DNA of 36,297 bases from an uncultured Paraglaciecola sp. (GTDB lineage: Bacteria; Pseudomonadota; Gammaproteobacteria; Enterobacterales; Alteromonadaceae), in assembly GCF_937123705.1 (NCBI RefSeq), contig NZ_CAKZKO010000215.1, positions 1 through 36,297 of the forward strand, read 5' to 3'. Of the stretch, positions 1-5,695 are shown in pieces. The notes under the pieces were generated by a model. That model had not been told where the DNA came from. It was given only the letters and a program-made list of their open reading frames with translations, and did not search any database. Made by a program: the position numbers and the translations under genes. The number at the start of each line of letters is the position of its first letter. Within the stretch, counting starts at the first letter, position 1.

Positions 1-137
1 AGCGGTATTGGTGTTCCGTCCTCTAAGGTAGGCCGTCCGCACCAGCCGCACCGATAGCGCATAACAACACGCTGTTGATCGGACTCGCTATAGTTAAGTC
101 CAACATCTGCACTTTCTGCACCCCAAAACCAACTCAT
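1..137 (-). CDS. 70-aa cysteine-containing protein, N-terminal 45 residues (gene continues at the right edge)
   Basis: An ATG at 137 with a good ribosome-binding site (GGAG, 7 bases upstream) opens a frame that stays open to position 1 and reads MSWFWGAESADVG... with a CGWCGRP motif (residues 33-39 approx.). The frame continues without a stop if position 1 is joined to position 36297, where it runs RWNEEYSTQDGF...YPALGA and stops at 36222. The joined protein is 70 aa. The CxxC pair suggests half of a zinc knuckle, but no second pair is present. It is the next leftward gene after the MT-A70 methyltransferase, 43 bases downstream. Function unknown. Confidence 0.72.
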   Translation of the reverse strand, partial: MSWFWGAESADVGLNYSESDQQRVVMRYRCGWCGRPTLEDGTPIP

Positions 138-180
138 GGTCTTTCTCCGTTAATTAGCCCGCGAGCCGCAAAGCTCAAGG

Positions 181-765
181 TTATACCTCATTACCCCATA
201 CGTCCCAGCCCTCACGTTCACGCCGAGCAAACAGCTCTATTCGCGGCGCTTCGCTCTGCAGCTCAATCAAGTCTTGAAAGAACTCAGGTTTTTTACTGTG
301 GCGCATCGGGCGCTTCACTTCCCACCAAGTTGTATCTTGGCGCTTTTTACCTGCAGGCATTTTCCCCTTTCGTGCCAGCAATAAAAATTCTGTCGTGGGG
401 CAGTACAGGCCGCCTTGCCCCGTGCCTTTTGGCTTCTTGCACCATGTCAGAGTTTGGCAGTATTTAAAGCCCCACTCCTGCAGCACATCAAATGCGGCTG
501 GCAGGTACTTCTGGGTAGTCCACAAATAAAGGTCGCAGCTGTCTGCAGCAAGGGCGGCTATATCCAACGCTTTAATTTCTGCCAGAGTCATAGTCTGGTA
601 TGGCATTACGCTATCCTGCGGTTCGTAGCTGCTGCCCCTTGGCGCAATACTGGCTTTTCCCCACTTTCCGTATTGCCACGGTGGGTCTACAACTATCGTG
701 CTATACCCGCCATGAGGTATAACAACGCTGTCAAAAATCGCTCCACTCTGTTCCGCTGGACTCAC
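181..765 (-). CDS. MT-A70 family DNA N6-adenine methyltransferase
   Basis: Likely transfers a methyl group from S-adenosylmethionine to adenine N6 in DNA, which could shield phage DNA from host restriction. The hallmark DPPW catalytic motif is at residues 27-30, preceded by the hydrophobic strand STIVV. Other MT-A70 features follow: DLYLWTT, a GF.Y..TLTWCK strand, and TTEFLLLARKG near the C-terminus. I chose the GTG start at 765, which sits 19 bases after the upstream stop with GGAG about 9 bases before it. An in-frame ATG at 876 (231 aa) would overlap the upstream gene by 92 bases and has no clear ribosome-binding site. The 194-aa length suits phage members of this family. Target specificity cannot be read from sequence. 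Confidence 0.88.
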   Translation of the reverse strand: MSPAEQSGAIFDSVVIPHGGYSTIVVDPPWQYGKWGKASIAPRGSSYEPQDSVMPYQTMTLAEIKALDIAALAADSCDLYLWTTQKYLPAAFDVLQEWGFKYCQTLTWCKKPKGTGQGGLYCPTTEFLLLARKGKMPAGKKRQDTTWWEVKRPMRHSKKPEFFQDLIELQSEAPRIELFARREREGWDVWGNEV

Positions 766-784
766 TACTCTACGCTCCGCTTCG

Positions 785-1039
785 TTACGTTCGCCTTTTT
801 TTCGCGGGCTTATCAACGTAACCAAATAAGGCTTCACCAAGTTCATCTTCCGCCAACGAATAATCTGTCTGGTCATCGTTGTAGGGGTACTGGTTCAGGT
901 GTAGGTGTTTGTGGCAATGAGGGCATTCCACGCGCACATCGTAAATCACATAGCCAGTCACGGGAGCCATAACAACAGCATCAACGCCGGACGCTTCGCG
1001 TCCTGCTGTCTCTTCTTGTGGCCCACTCTGTTCAAACAT
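785..1039 (-). CDS. small CPHCHKH-motif protein
   Basis: 84-aa protein of unknown function. The ATG at 1039 is preceded by AGGAG at 8 bases, so it is preferred over the TTG at 1045. A CPHCHKHLHLNQYPYN segment (about residues 38-53) looks like one half of a zinc-binding knuckle. The tail is basic (KPAKKRRT). The first 23 residues (rich in E, G, S, A) are less protein-like; the DNA encoding them contains a strong hairpin (GGACGC-TTC-GCGTCC), so an alternative start at the internal ATG near 970 (MAPVTGYVIYDV...) is possible. It lies between a DnaJ-type cysteine-rich gene and the methyltransferase gene in the leftward operon. Confidence 0.68.
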   Translation of the reverse strand: MFEQSGPQEETAGREASGVDAVVMAPVTGYVIYDVRVECPHCHKHLHLNQYPYNDDQTDYSLAEDELGEALFGYVDKPAKKRRT

Positions 1040-1061
1040 TTTCAATTCTCCTGGTTAATCG

Positions 1062-1283
1062 TTAGCGCCTTTCCTGTTCTTCGCGCTCCAGCTCTTCAAG
1101 TTCGTGCTGCTCATGGCAGTAGTCGCAGCAGTCAACAACACCATCACCGCCGCAGTGCTCGCAACAAACAAGCTCTTCCAAGTCATCCCAGTGTTTGCCT
1201 CCAATACTGCCATCTGGGGATAGCCAAAGCCCCCCACTACCCTTGCAATCTGGACAATCTGTACACGTACATTTATCAGCCAT
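1062..1283 (-). CDS. DnaJ-type cysteine-rich zinc-finger protein
   Basis: 73-aa protein with several CxxC units: CTCTDCPDCKGSGG near the N-terminus, then CCEHCGGDGVVDCCDYC. The CxxCxGxG pattern is that of the DnaJ central zinc-finger domain, found on many small phage proteins without the J domain. The C-terminus is a charged Glu/Arg helix (LEELEREEQERR). The ATG at 1283 is chosen because GGAG lies 5 bases upstream; the GTG at 1289 is too close to it. Function unknown, possibly a protein or nucleic-acid interaction module. A similar protein is encoded at 8273-8479 in the same operon. Confidence 0.75.
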   Translation of the reverse strand: MADKCTCTDCPDCKGSGGLWLSPDGSIGGKHWDDLEELVCCEHCGGDGVVDCCDYCHEQHELEELEREEQERR

Positions 1284-1305
1284 AATCACTCCGCATCAAG
1301 TCGAA

Positions 1306-1366
1306 ACATAACAACCCAAGGCAAGGCAAGCGGACTGCTTCGCAGCCCATGCCATAGGGGTTAGGC
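1306..1366 (+). repeat. integron attC-like recombination site (candidate)
   Basis: The 123-base gap between the genes ending at 1407 and starting at 1283 holds a foldable sequence with attC architecture. ACATAAC (1306-1312) and GTTAGGC (1360-1366) stand as R'' and R' boxes; the latter fits the GTTRRRY core. Inside them, CCC..GGCA (1315-1323) pairs with TGCC...GGG (1350-1359), and GGACTGC (1332-1338) pairs with GCAGCCC (1342-1348) around a TTC loop, with unpaired bases on one arm. Read on the minus strand, the boxes are GCCTAAC and GTTATGT, and the site follows the gene 1407-1784 as an attC follows its cassette gene. No integron integrase gene is in the window. Confidence 0.5.
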
Positions 1367-1406
1367 GTATCCGTTAATCTTGCCGCCGCAGCCGCTTATC
1401 CAAAGG

Positions 1407-1784
1407 TTAGCCGTCATTAAACTCCTGCCACTTTCCGGCTCTACGCAACAAACATTCAATAGCTAGCTCCGTCGGCAAGTCATGTGGCCAAGGCGCGTAG
1501 TTAATCAAGCTGTCAGTATTGATGCCTGTGTATAACGGATAAGGCTCTACCTCATTGAATACGCCTTTTTTTAAGCAATCGTGATAGCGCCCTGTATCAG
1601 CTATCCAGCTTGCTTCTCCCAGCTCAACAAACTTGCCGACAATGCGCGCTACTCGCCCGACCTCAATATGCGTTACGGTGCGAAACAGGTACGCCTTGCC
1701 GACCTCGAACGGCAGTTTGTTACCTGACGGTGATATGGATTGCAGTTCTTTCAACTGGCCGATAGTTAAATCATCAATGTTCAT
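1407..1784 (-). CDS. conserved-type phage hypothetical protein
   Basis: 125-aa protein, not assigned to a family. The N-terminus MNIDDLTIGQLKELQSI has the look of small phage proteins that begin with a short amphipathic helix. The middle (VGKAYLFRTVTHIEVGRVARIVGKFVEL) is predicted to be beta-rich, and residues 65-125 have several Trp and Tyr. Its ATG overlaps the stop of the upstream gene by four bases (ATGA type), implying translational coupling. The attC-like site 1306-1366 follows its stop codon on the minus strand, so this could be a cassette-borne gene, but that is inference. Confidence 0.75.
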   Translation of the reverse strand: MNIDDLTIGQLKELQSISPSGNKLPFEVGKAYLFRTVTHIEVGRVARIVGKFVELGEASWIADTGRYHDCLKKGVFNEVEPYPLYTGINTDSLINYAPWPHDLPTELAIECLLRRAGKWQEFNDG

Positions 1785-2113
1785 GTTGTTTCCTCTTGTT
1801 GGTTTGCCATTCTGTCTATGCGTTGGAGCAGGTATTCCAGCTCATCGGTGACTGCTTTGTAACAGCTTCCAATATGACGCTCATTTGTCTGTGCCATTTC
1901 GATGCTGGCGTGGAATAGCCCCCTCACATCATCCAGTGCTTGTTGGTAGCCGGTGGTGTGGCCTGCTTCCCATCCGCGCGCCAACACATGAGCAATCAGT
2001 GTCACAGGGTCGTCAATATCCTGTAGGCTTCTCCAAAACTCTATGGGTAAGGCAGCTATCCACTGCTTGCAAGGGTGTAATCCCTCAAACCCCTTGTCGC
2101 TACTCTCAACCAT
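1781..2113 (-). CDS. hypothetical protein (MVESS N-terminus)
   Basis: 110-aa, mostly helical protein of unknown function. It starts MVESSDKGFEG, and its ATG lies 8 bases inside the end of the upstream gene. Central residues include PIEFWRSLQDIDDPVTLIAHVLARGWEAG, and a C-terminal helix runs through ELEYLLQRIDRM. The start region carries the sequence GAGAGTAGCGAC, identical to that at the start of the upstream gene (2342). It ends by overlapping the next gene by 4 bases. Confidence 0.72.
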   Translation of the reverse strand: MVESSDKGFEGLHPCKQWIAALPIEFWRSLQDIDDPVTLIAHVLARGWEAGHTTGYQQALDDVRGLFHASIEMAQTNERHIGSCYKAVTDELEYLLQRIDRMANQQEETT

Positions 2114-2342
2114 AAACCACCTCTACCTTTCGATTTGACAGCTCTTGCATTATTTCGTCATATTGATCTAGCAGCCCCGCACGGCCAACAATATGAACAG
2201 TTACGCCATGCAAGCCCCTTGCTTGCTTAACATTATTTATTAGCCGTGCCCGACTCGGTGCGATACGGCTGGCCCTGCAATAATCTTGAGCCTCGGCATA
2301 ACTGGATGCAACCAAAAACACTGGGTCGCTACTCTCTGTCAT
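2106..2342 (-). CDS. hypothetical small protein (MTESS N-terminus)
   Basis: 78-aa protein beginning MTESSDPVFLVASSYAEAQDY. The alternating strand-helix pattern (FLVASSYAEAQDYCRA, RARLINNVKQARG, TVHIVG) suggests a small alpha/beta fold, but no family is recognised. The ATG at 2342 overlaps the upstream stop in an ATGA junction, preceded by AAGGAG within the upstream gene. It shares its first dozen bases with neighbours on both sides. It overlaps the next gene by 8 bases. Confidence 0.72.
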   Translation of the reverse strand: MTESSDPVFLVASSYAEAQDYCRASRIAPSRARLINNVKQARGLHGVTVHIVGRAGLLDQYDEIMQELSNRKVEVVYG

Positions 2343-2587
2343 ATCTTCTCCTTGAGCGCATCGAAAGTTAATTCACCCTTGCGTAACTGGTCGCGGAAAC
2401 TATCAACGCCTCGCTCTTTTCGCAGCAGGTTCATCATTGCGTGGCCTATTTCTGGCGAGTCGTAAGCGCACCAGTTCATGTGTTCTCGGATGCTATTTTT
2501 CAGTCGCGCTAATTCTTCGGAATCATTTTTCAACTCTTTTGCAGATAACGCCCGATGAATCCGTTTTATAAAGCTACTCTCTGTCAT
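2339..2587 (-). CDS. hypothetical helical protein (MTESS N-terminus)
   Basis: 82-aa charged, all-helical protein: MTESSFIKRIHRALSAKELK, then RLKNSIREHMNW and a C-terminal RDQLRKGELTFDALKEKI. The ATG at 2587 is chosen because it overlaps the upstream gene's end by 14 bases, as usual in this operon, and has a GAGG 6 bases upstream; the in-frame ATGs at 2617 and 2599 would lie deeper inside the upstream gene. Function unknown. Confidence 0.7.
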   Translation of the reverse strand: MTESSFIKRIHRALSAKELKNDSEELARLKNSIREHMNWCAYDSPEIGHAMMNLLRKERGVDSFRDQLRKGELTFDALKEKI

Positions 2588-2987
2588 TGTTGGCCTCATG
2601 CTCTTTTCGTATTTCATAAATAGTTGCCTCTATATCTATGAACATTTCAGATGCTACAGCATCCGTTAGATAGTCATTTACATAAAAGCCATGTTTTTCC
2701 ATCACACTAAACAGCTTGCTAATCTGTGGAGGAGTAAATCGCAAGTCAATCAACGGGGTTATTGGGATAAGCTGCTCCCCGCAGTGATCACATAGCCTGT
2801 TTAATAGAGATAAAAAATCGATGTTTTCCCCTTGTATGTTTGCAGGCTCTGCGCATTTTGGGCATTGAATTTGCCCCATGAATAAAACATCGTTAGCTTT
2901 TTTCGGTTTCACTTTGTCTAAGCATTTAGGACATAAGGCGCCCCATATTGCACCAGTGTTTTTCCCGCATTTCGGACAGCTACCCAT
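2574..2987 (-). CDS. zinc-ribbon protein
   Basis: 137-aa protein with three CxxC knuckles: CPKCGKNTGAIWGALCPKC (about residues 4-22), CPKCAEP (about 42-48) and CDHCGEQL (about 65-72). These could make one or two zinc ribbons. The C-terminal half is helical (PPQISKLFSVMEKHG, DIEATIYEIRKEHEA). The ATG at 2987 has a strong GGAGGGTGAGG upstream and overlaps the preceding stop by 8 bases; the longer frame from 3080 is an antisense-like extension with unlikely composition. The family cannot be named; nucleic-acid or protein binding is a reasonable guess. Confidence 0.74.
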   Translation of the reverse strand: MGSCPKCGKNTGAIWGALCPKCLDKVKPKKANDVLFMGQIQCPKCAEPANIQGENIDFLSLLNRLCDHCGEQLIPITPLIDLRFTPPQISKLFSVMEKHGFYVNDYLTDAVASEMFIDIEATIYEIRKEHEANNDRE

Positions 2988-3363
2988 CCTCACCCTCCAA
3001 TGCTTTGTCTGTCTCTGGTGGTGTGGGTAGGGCGCGCCAATGAGATACCGTTTCTGGCATCCATGTTGCCCCAGTAGCAAAAAATTCCCATCGACTATGC
3101 TCGTAGTTATAGCAGGCAGTAAATGTGCATTTTATCGATGGGCAATACGCTAAAACTGATGCGCTCCTATACTTTCCCGATGGTTCCGGCAATCTCTCAC
3201 TACAAGGTACCCACTCCATTGCAGGGGTGCGGGTGTATTCGGCAAACGCTGTCTTTTTAATATCTAAATCATCCTTGATTACATACAGGCTCCCGTAGTC
3301 AGTATGCCTCACCCTTATTTTGTCGGGGTACCCTAATGCTTTGTCGCTGTTAGTTAAGCTCAT
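2980..3363 (-). CDS. DUF551 domain protein
   Basis: 127-aa protein whose C-terminal half matches the DUF551 pattern: MEWVPCSERLPEPSGKYRSASVLAYCP, a central A.YNYEHSRWEFF, then VSHWRALPTPPE. DUF551 is common in phages and prophages and has no proven function. The N-terminal 45 residues (RVRHTDYGSLYVIKDDLDIKK) form an additional short segment. The ATG at 3363 is preceded by ACAGGAGAAGAA, a strong ribosome-binding site that also resembles the CsrA-binding consensus; CsrA is encoded just upstream in the same operon. Confidence 0.85.
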   Translation of the reverse strand: MSLTNSDKALGYPDKIRVRHTDYGSLYVIKDDLDIKKTAFAEYTRTPAMEWVPCSERLPEPSGKYRSASVLAYCPSIKCTFTACYNYEHSRWEFFATGATWMPETVSHWRALPTPPETDKALEGEDG

Positions 3364-3382
3364 TTCTTCTCCTGTGTAATGG

Positions 3383-3510
3383 TGGTGACAGGCAGGACGC
3401 TACCCCTGCTTTCCCTAATGCTGCCTCGGGGGATCGAGTGACGGGACTTTCTGTCAGCAATAAGATTGCCCGTATGCCGCTAGAGTGCATTCTCCTAGCT
3501 GCTGTCACCA
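3383..3510 (-). ncRNA. structured intergenic element with long closing stem (candidate RNA)
   Basis: This is the largest gene-free stretch inside the otherwise packed leftward operon. Its ends are complementary: TGGTGACA-G-GCAG (3383-3395) pairs with CTGC-TGTCACCA (3499-3510), 12 base pairs with one bulged base, closing about 100 bases. On the transcribed (minus) strand further hairpins are possible: CUAG/CUAG with AG/CU, ACGGG with CCCGU enclosing CAAU/AUUG, and CUCG/CGAG. GGA motifs occur (UAGGAG, UAGGGA). A 53-codon ORF (3350-3511) crosses it but has a weak ribosome site and poor composition. It could be a regulatory RNA or an RNA processing/attenuation element; the strand is inferred from the operon. 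Confidence 0.4.
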
Positions 3511-3518
3511 TAAACTGT

Positions 3519-3758
3519 TTACCCCTTATCGCTTTGCATGGCTGCGTCTAGCCCTAACTTTTCTGCTGTGCTTTTTGGGAAGGTTTCTGCCATCCACAAA
3601 GCTGTTCGCATTAATGGCGTCATTTCTGTATCAGGACTATTACGCTGGCCTGCTTCAAAGGCTGATTTGATTTTGCGAATATGTGTAGCGGGATCACCAG
3701 TCCACCAACCACAAGCATTTTTGCCTTCGTCACTCTCTTTCCATTCGCTCCAGTTCAT
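3519..3758 (-). CDS. hypothetical protein (MNWSEWKES)
   Basis: 79-aa protein of unknown function: MNWSEWKESDEGKNACGWWTG, then helices HIRKIKSAFEAGQ and TPLMRTALWMAETFPKS. It begins at the ATG overlapping the preceding TGA (ATGA at 3755-3758), so translation is probably coupled. The upstream in-frame extension to 3947 overlaps the preceding gene almost entirely and is rejected. The structured element 3383-3510 follows its stop. Confidence 0.68.
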   Translation of the reverse strand: MNWSEWKESDEGKNACGWWTGDPATHIRKIKSAFEAGQRNSPDTEMTPLMRTALWMAETFPKSTAEKLGLDAAMQSDKG

Positions 3759-4096
3759 TTGCTCTCTCCCTCTAGAGCGGCTAATAACGATTCCACCAAG
3801 TCGGGGATGCTGGCGCATAGGACAGAATCCGATACACTTCCATCGTCTGCGATGTACGCTGCCTGCCCGATGCTTTCGCCTATCTTCACCAGTAAGCCCC
3901 TGTAGTAATCGGTATTGCGTTGATTCTGCGCCGCTGTCTGCATCCATGACGCGATACGCTCTGCCACTACCTCGGCAAATTCAACATCCATGACGCGATC
4001 ACTGACACGCTCGTCGCACCAGCACTGTGCGGCCATTTCCCGCGCCTCTTCCATCCAGTCGTAATCTTGCATTGCTGGTTTATCACCGTTGTTCAT
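3755..4096 (-). CDS. hypothetical acidic protein downstream of csrA
   Basis: 113-aa acidic, helical protein: MNNGDKPAMQDYDWMEEAREMAAQCW..., then FAEVVAERIASWMQTAAQNQRNTDYYRGLLVKIGESIG and SIPDLVESLLAALEGE. The ATG at 4096 has AGGAGAAGG upstream, located inside the end of csrA, and overlaps csrA by 14 bases. A repeated CDERVSDRVMDVEF / ADDGSVSDSVL character is visible, but no domain is recognised. Its coupling to csrA makes a functional link possible but unproven. Confidence 0.72.
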   Translation of the reverse strand: MNNGDKPAMQDYDWMEEAREMAAQCWCDERVSDRVMDVEFAEVVAERIASWMQTAAQNQRNTDYYRGLLVKIGESIGQAAYIADDGSVSDSVLCASIPDLVESLLAALEGESK

Positions 4097-4268
4097 TGAT
4101 AGCCTTCTCCTGCTGCTTCTTGATATAAATCTCTTCCCGGTCAACAGCAATATCGTTAGGCGCAACAATGCCCATGCGCACCTGATTACCTTTTACCCCT
4201 AACACCTGCACGGTCACATCGTCACCGATCATCAGGGTCTCACCAATTCGCCTCGTTAGGACTAACAT
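4083..4268 (-). CDS. csrA: CsrA/RsmA family RNA-binding translational regulator
   Basis: 61-aa homologue of the carbon storage regulator. The sequence has the family's core: MLVLTRRIGETLMIGDDV (residues 1-18), then VLGVKGNQVRMGIVAP with the conserved GNQVRxGIxAP block, and VDREEIYIKK containing the REEIY that includes the RNA-contacting arginine (R44). The basic LTRR near the N-terminus forms the other half of the RNA surface. CsrA dimers bind GGA motifs near ribosome-binding sites and alter translation or mRNA stability. The ATG at 4268 overlaps the upstream gene by 7 bases. In a phage it could redirect host metabolism or time its own early translation. Length and motifs are complete, so it is probably functional. 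Confidence 0.95.
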   Translation of the reverse strand: MLVLTRRIGETLMIGDDVTVQVLGVKGNQVRMGIVAPNDIAVDREEIYIKKQQEKAINEQR

Positions 4269-4687
4269 AATCTCTCTGCCTCTCGTATATCGTTCATGTA
4301 AAGCCGCCTCGCGGCCTGTGTTTTGCTCAAGTAATCTGCCAAGTCCGCTGGTGTGAGCTGGTGCAGCGTTTTCCACTGCTCGTAAGCCTCACGCCAAAGT
4401 GGCGCGTACTCCCCGTGGTATGCGATTGATGTATCGACCCGCCTGCCCTCAACCATGAGCTGCACCCGCATCATGATCGAACCGCGCCGTGCATCCCGCT
4501 TCACTCGAAACCCCTTTAACCGGCCACACCGGGAAAACGCCGGGCGAGACACCAGTCGTGCCATGCTGTCGAGATGGGCCTGCTTGTCGTAGGCCTCTTC
4601 CGCTGTCGCGAAATAGAACTGGTGCTCGCGCCCACGAATTTTCTTGTAGGCGCGATACTTGCCAGATGCGTGACGATGCACTCCCAT
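4262..4687 (-). CDS. AP2-like DNA-binding domain protein (putative)
   Basis: 141-aa basic protein. The N-terminal segment MGVHRHASGKYRAYKKIRG followed by HQFYFATAEEAYDKQAHLD has the three-strand plus helix pattern of AP2-like domains seen in phage HNH nucleases and integrases, here without a nuclease. A second, similar strand pattern may be RLKGFRVKRDARRGSIMMRVQLMVEGRRVDTSIAYHGEYAPLWREAYEQW. It starts 5 bases after the upstream stop; the longer frame to 4771 overlaps the previous gene and is rejected. It could be a DNA-binding regulator. The family assignment is tentative. Confidence 0.7.
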   Translation of the reverse strand: MGVHRHASGKYRAYKKIRGREHQFYFATAEEAYDKQAHLDSMARLVSRPAFSRCGRLKGFRVKRDARRGSIMMRVQLMVEGRRVDTSIAYHGEYAPLWREAYEQWKTLHQLTPADLADYLSKTQAARRLYMNDIREAERLC

Positions 4688-4691
4688 CGTG

Positions 4692-5648
4692 CTACCTGCT
4701 GTATTCCATGCGCATGTGTGGCACGGCGCCTTTATGCACCGCTGAAATGATCTGCTTGAAAATATCCTCACGTGTCGCGTTTTCAGGCAGGTTGAACGCC
4801 ATCATCACGGCCAGCGCATCGCGACGACACTGCACTTGCTGCTCTGGCGTGACATCTGGCTCTGGTTGATCTGTCGATGGCCCGGCGCCCATTGATTCGG
4901 CCATGATGTCACTGACAGACTGCGCACTGCCGCTCGACTGTTGCGGGGTTTTTAGGGTCGCTTGCAATGTGTCGGCTGGTTGCGCGTCACCACCATCGAT
5001 GTCTACATCGTCGCGCAGCTTTTGCACGTGCGCCAAGTGCTCAGCTGCAGCTATGCCATTTTGTACGCTGCGAAGCGCGATCGCTTTCGCCTGCTCGGCA
5101 TCGTTAATCAGGGCGCCAAATTCGTCGCTAGTCAGATCAACGGCCTCGATCTTGGCCTTGTTGCTTAGCAGCTGACTCTTCGACAACTCTCGACCATCGA
5201 CAATGGGATCGCCCATTGCCCTGATTGCGTTTATCCTGTCGCGCAGCACTTGCACCTGATTCGCCTCGTCCTGAGCTTTCTGCTCCCACTCATCCAGCGG
5301 TTCTTTCAGCTCGTCCTGAAAATCCTCGAACAGCTTTTTGATGCGTGATCGCTCGGCACGCATGGGGACAATGGACTTTTCCAGCTCATCAACCGTTGCC
5401 TTGAACTTCTCGTCAATGCGTAATTTCACACTACCCACGCGCCTGACCAGCCCCTTCAAATTCTTGCGGCCCTTGTCTGTCTCTATGTCAAAAACCTGCG
5501 GGGCGGCGTACTCGCGCACTTGCTGATAGATTTTCTCAGCTGATTCAGCGCCGTTCTTTGCCAACAGGTGGGCGTCTGGCATGTCCTGCACCATGACGAC
5601 CGCCTGATCAGGATCGAGTGGTGCGATTTGTTGTGCTGTGCTGCTCAT
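4692..5648 (-). CDS. coiled-coil phage protein, recombination-module neighbour
   Basis: 318-aa, strongly charged helical protein. Residues about 50-210 form long amphipathic helices (RKNLKGLVRRVGSVKLRIDEKFKATVDELEKSIVPMR, KLFEDFQDELKEPLDEWEQKAQDEANQ), suggesting coiled coil. A low-complexity linker rich in Q, S, D, P follows (about 215-265), and a small C-terminal helical domain ends MRMEYSR. The pattern resembles phage DUF1351-type proteins found beside single-strand annealing proteins, but the assignment is uncertain. SD GGAG is 6 bases before the ATG. It lies directly downstream of the RecE/RecT-like pair. Confidence 0.78.
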   Translation of the reverse strand: MSSTAQQIAPLDPDQAVVMVQDMPDAHLLAKNGAESAEKIYQQVREYAAPQVFDIETDKGRKNLKGLVRRVGSVKLRIDEKFKATVDELEKSIVPMRAERSRIKKLFEDFQDELKEPLDEWEQKAQDEANQVQVLRDRINAIRAMGDPIVDGRELSKSQLLSNKAKIEAVDLTSDEFGALINDAEQAKAIALRSVQNGIAAAEHLAHVQKLRDDVDIDGGDAQPADTLQATLKTPQQSSGSAQSVSDIMAESMGAGPSTDQPEPDVTPEQQVQCRRDALAVMMAFNLPENATREDIFKQIISAVHKGAVPHMRMEYSR

Positions 5649-5695
5649 AAGATTCTCCAGTGTGTTAGTAGGTGGTGGCCGTAACCATAAAAAAT

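Noticed and set aside
415..972. 185-codon plus-strand ORF
   Set aside because: It lies opposite the methyltransferase and the CPHCHKH gene, has unusual composition and no ribosome site; the minus-strand genes have recognisable motifs.
3350..3511. 53-codon minus-strand ORF across the structured element
   Set aside because: The ribosome site is weak and composition poor; the long closing stem explains the sequence better. Not fully excluded.
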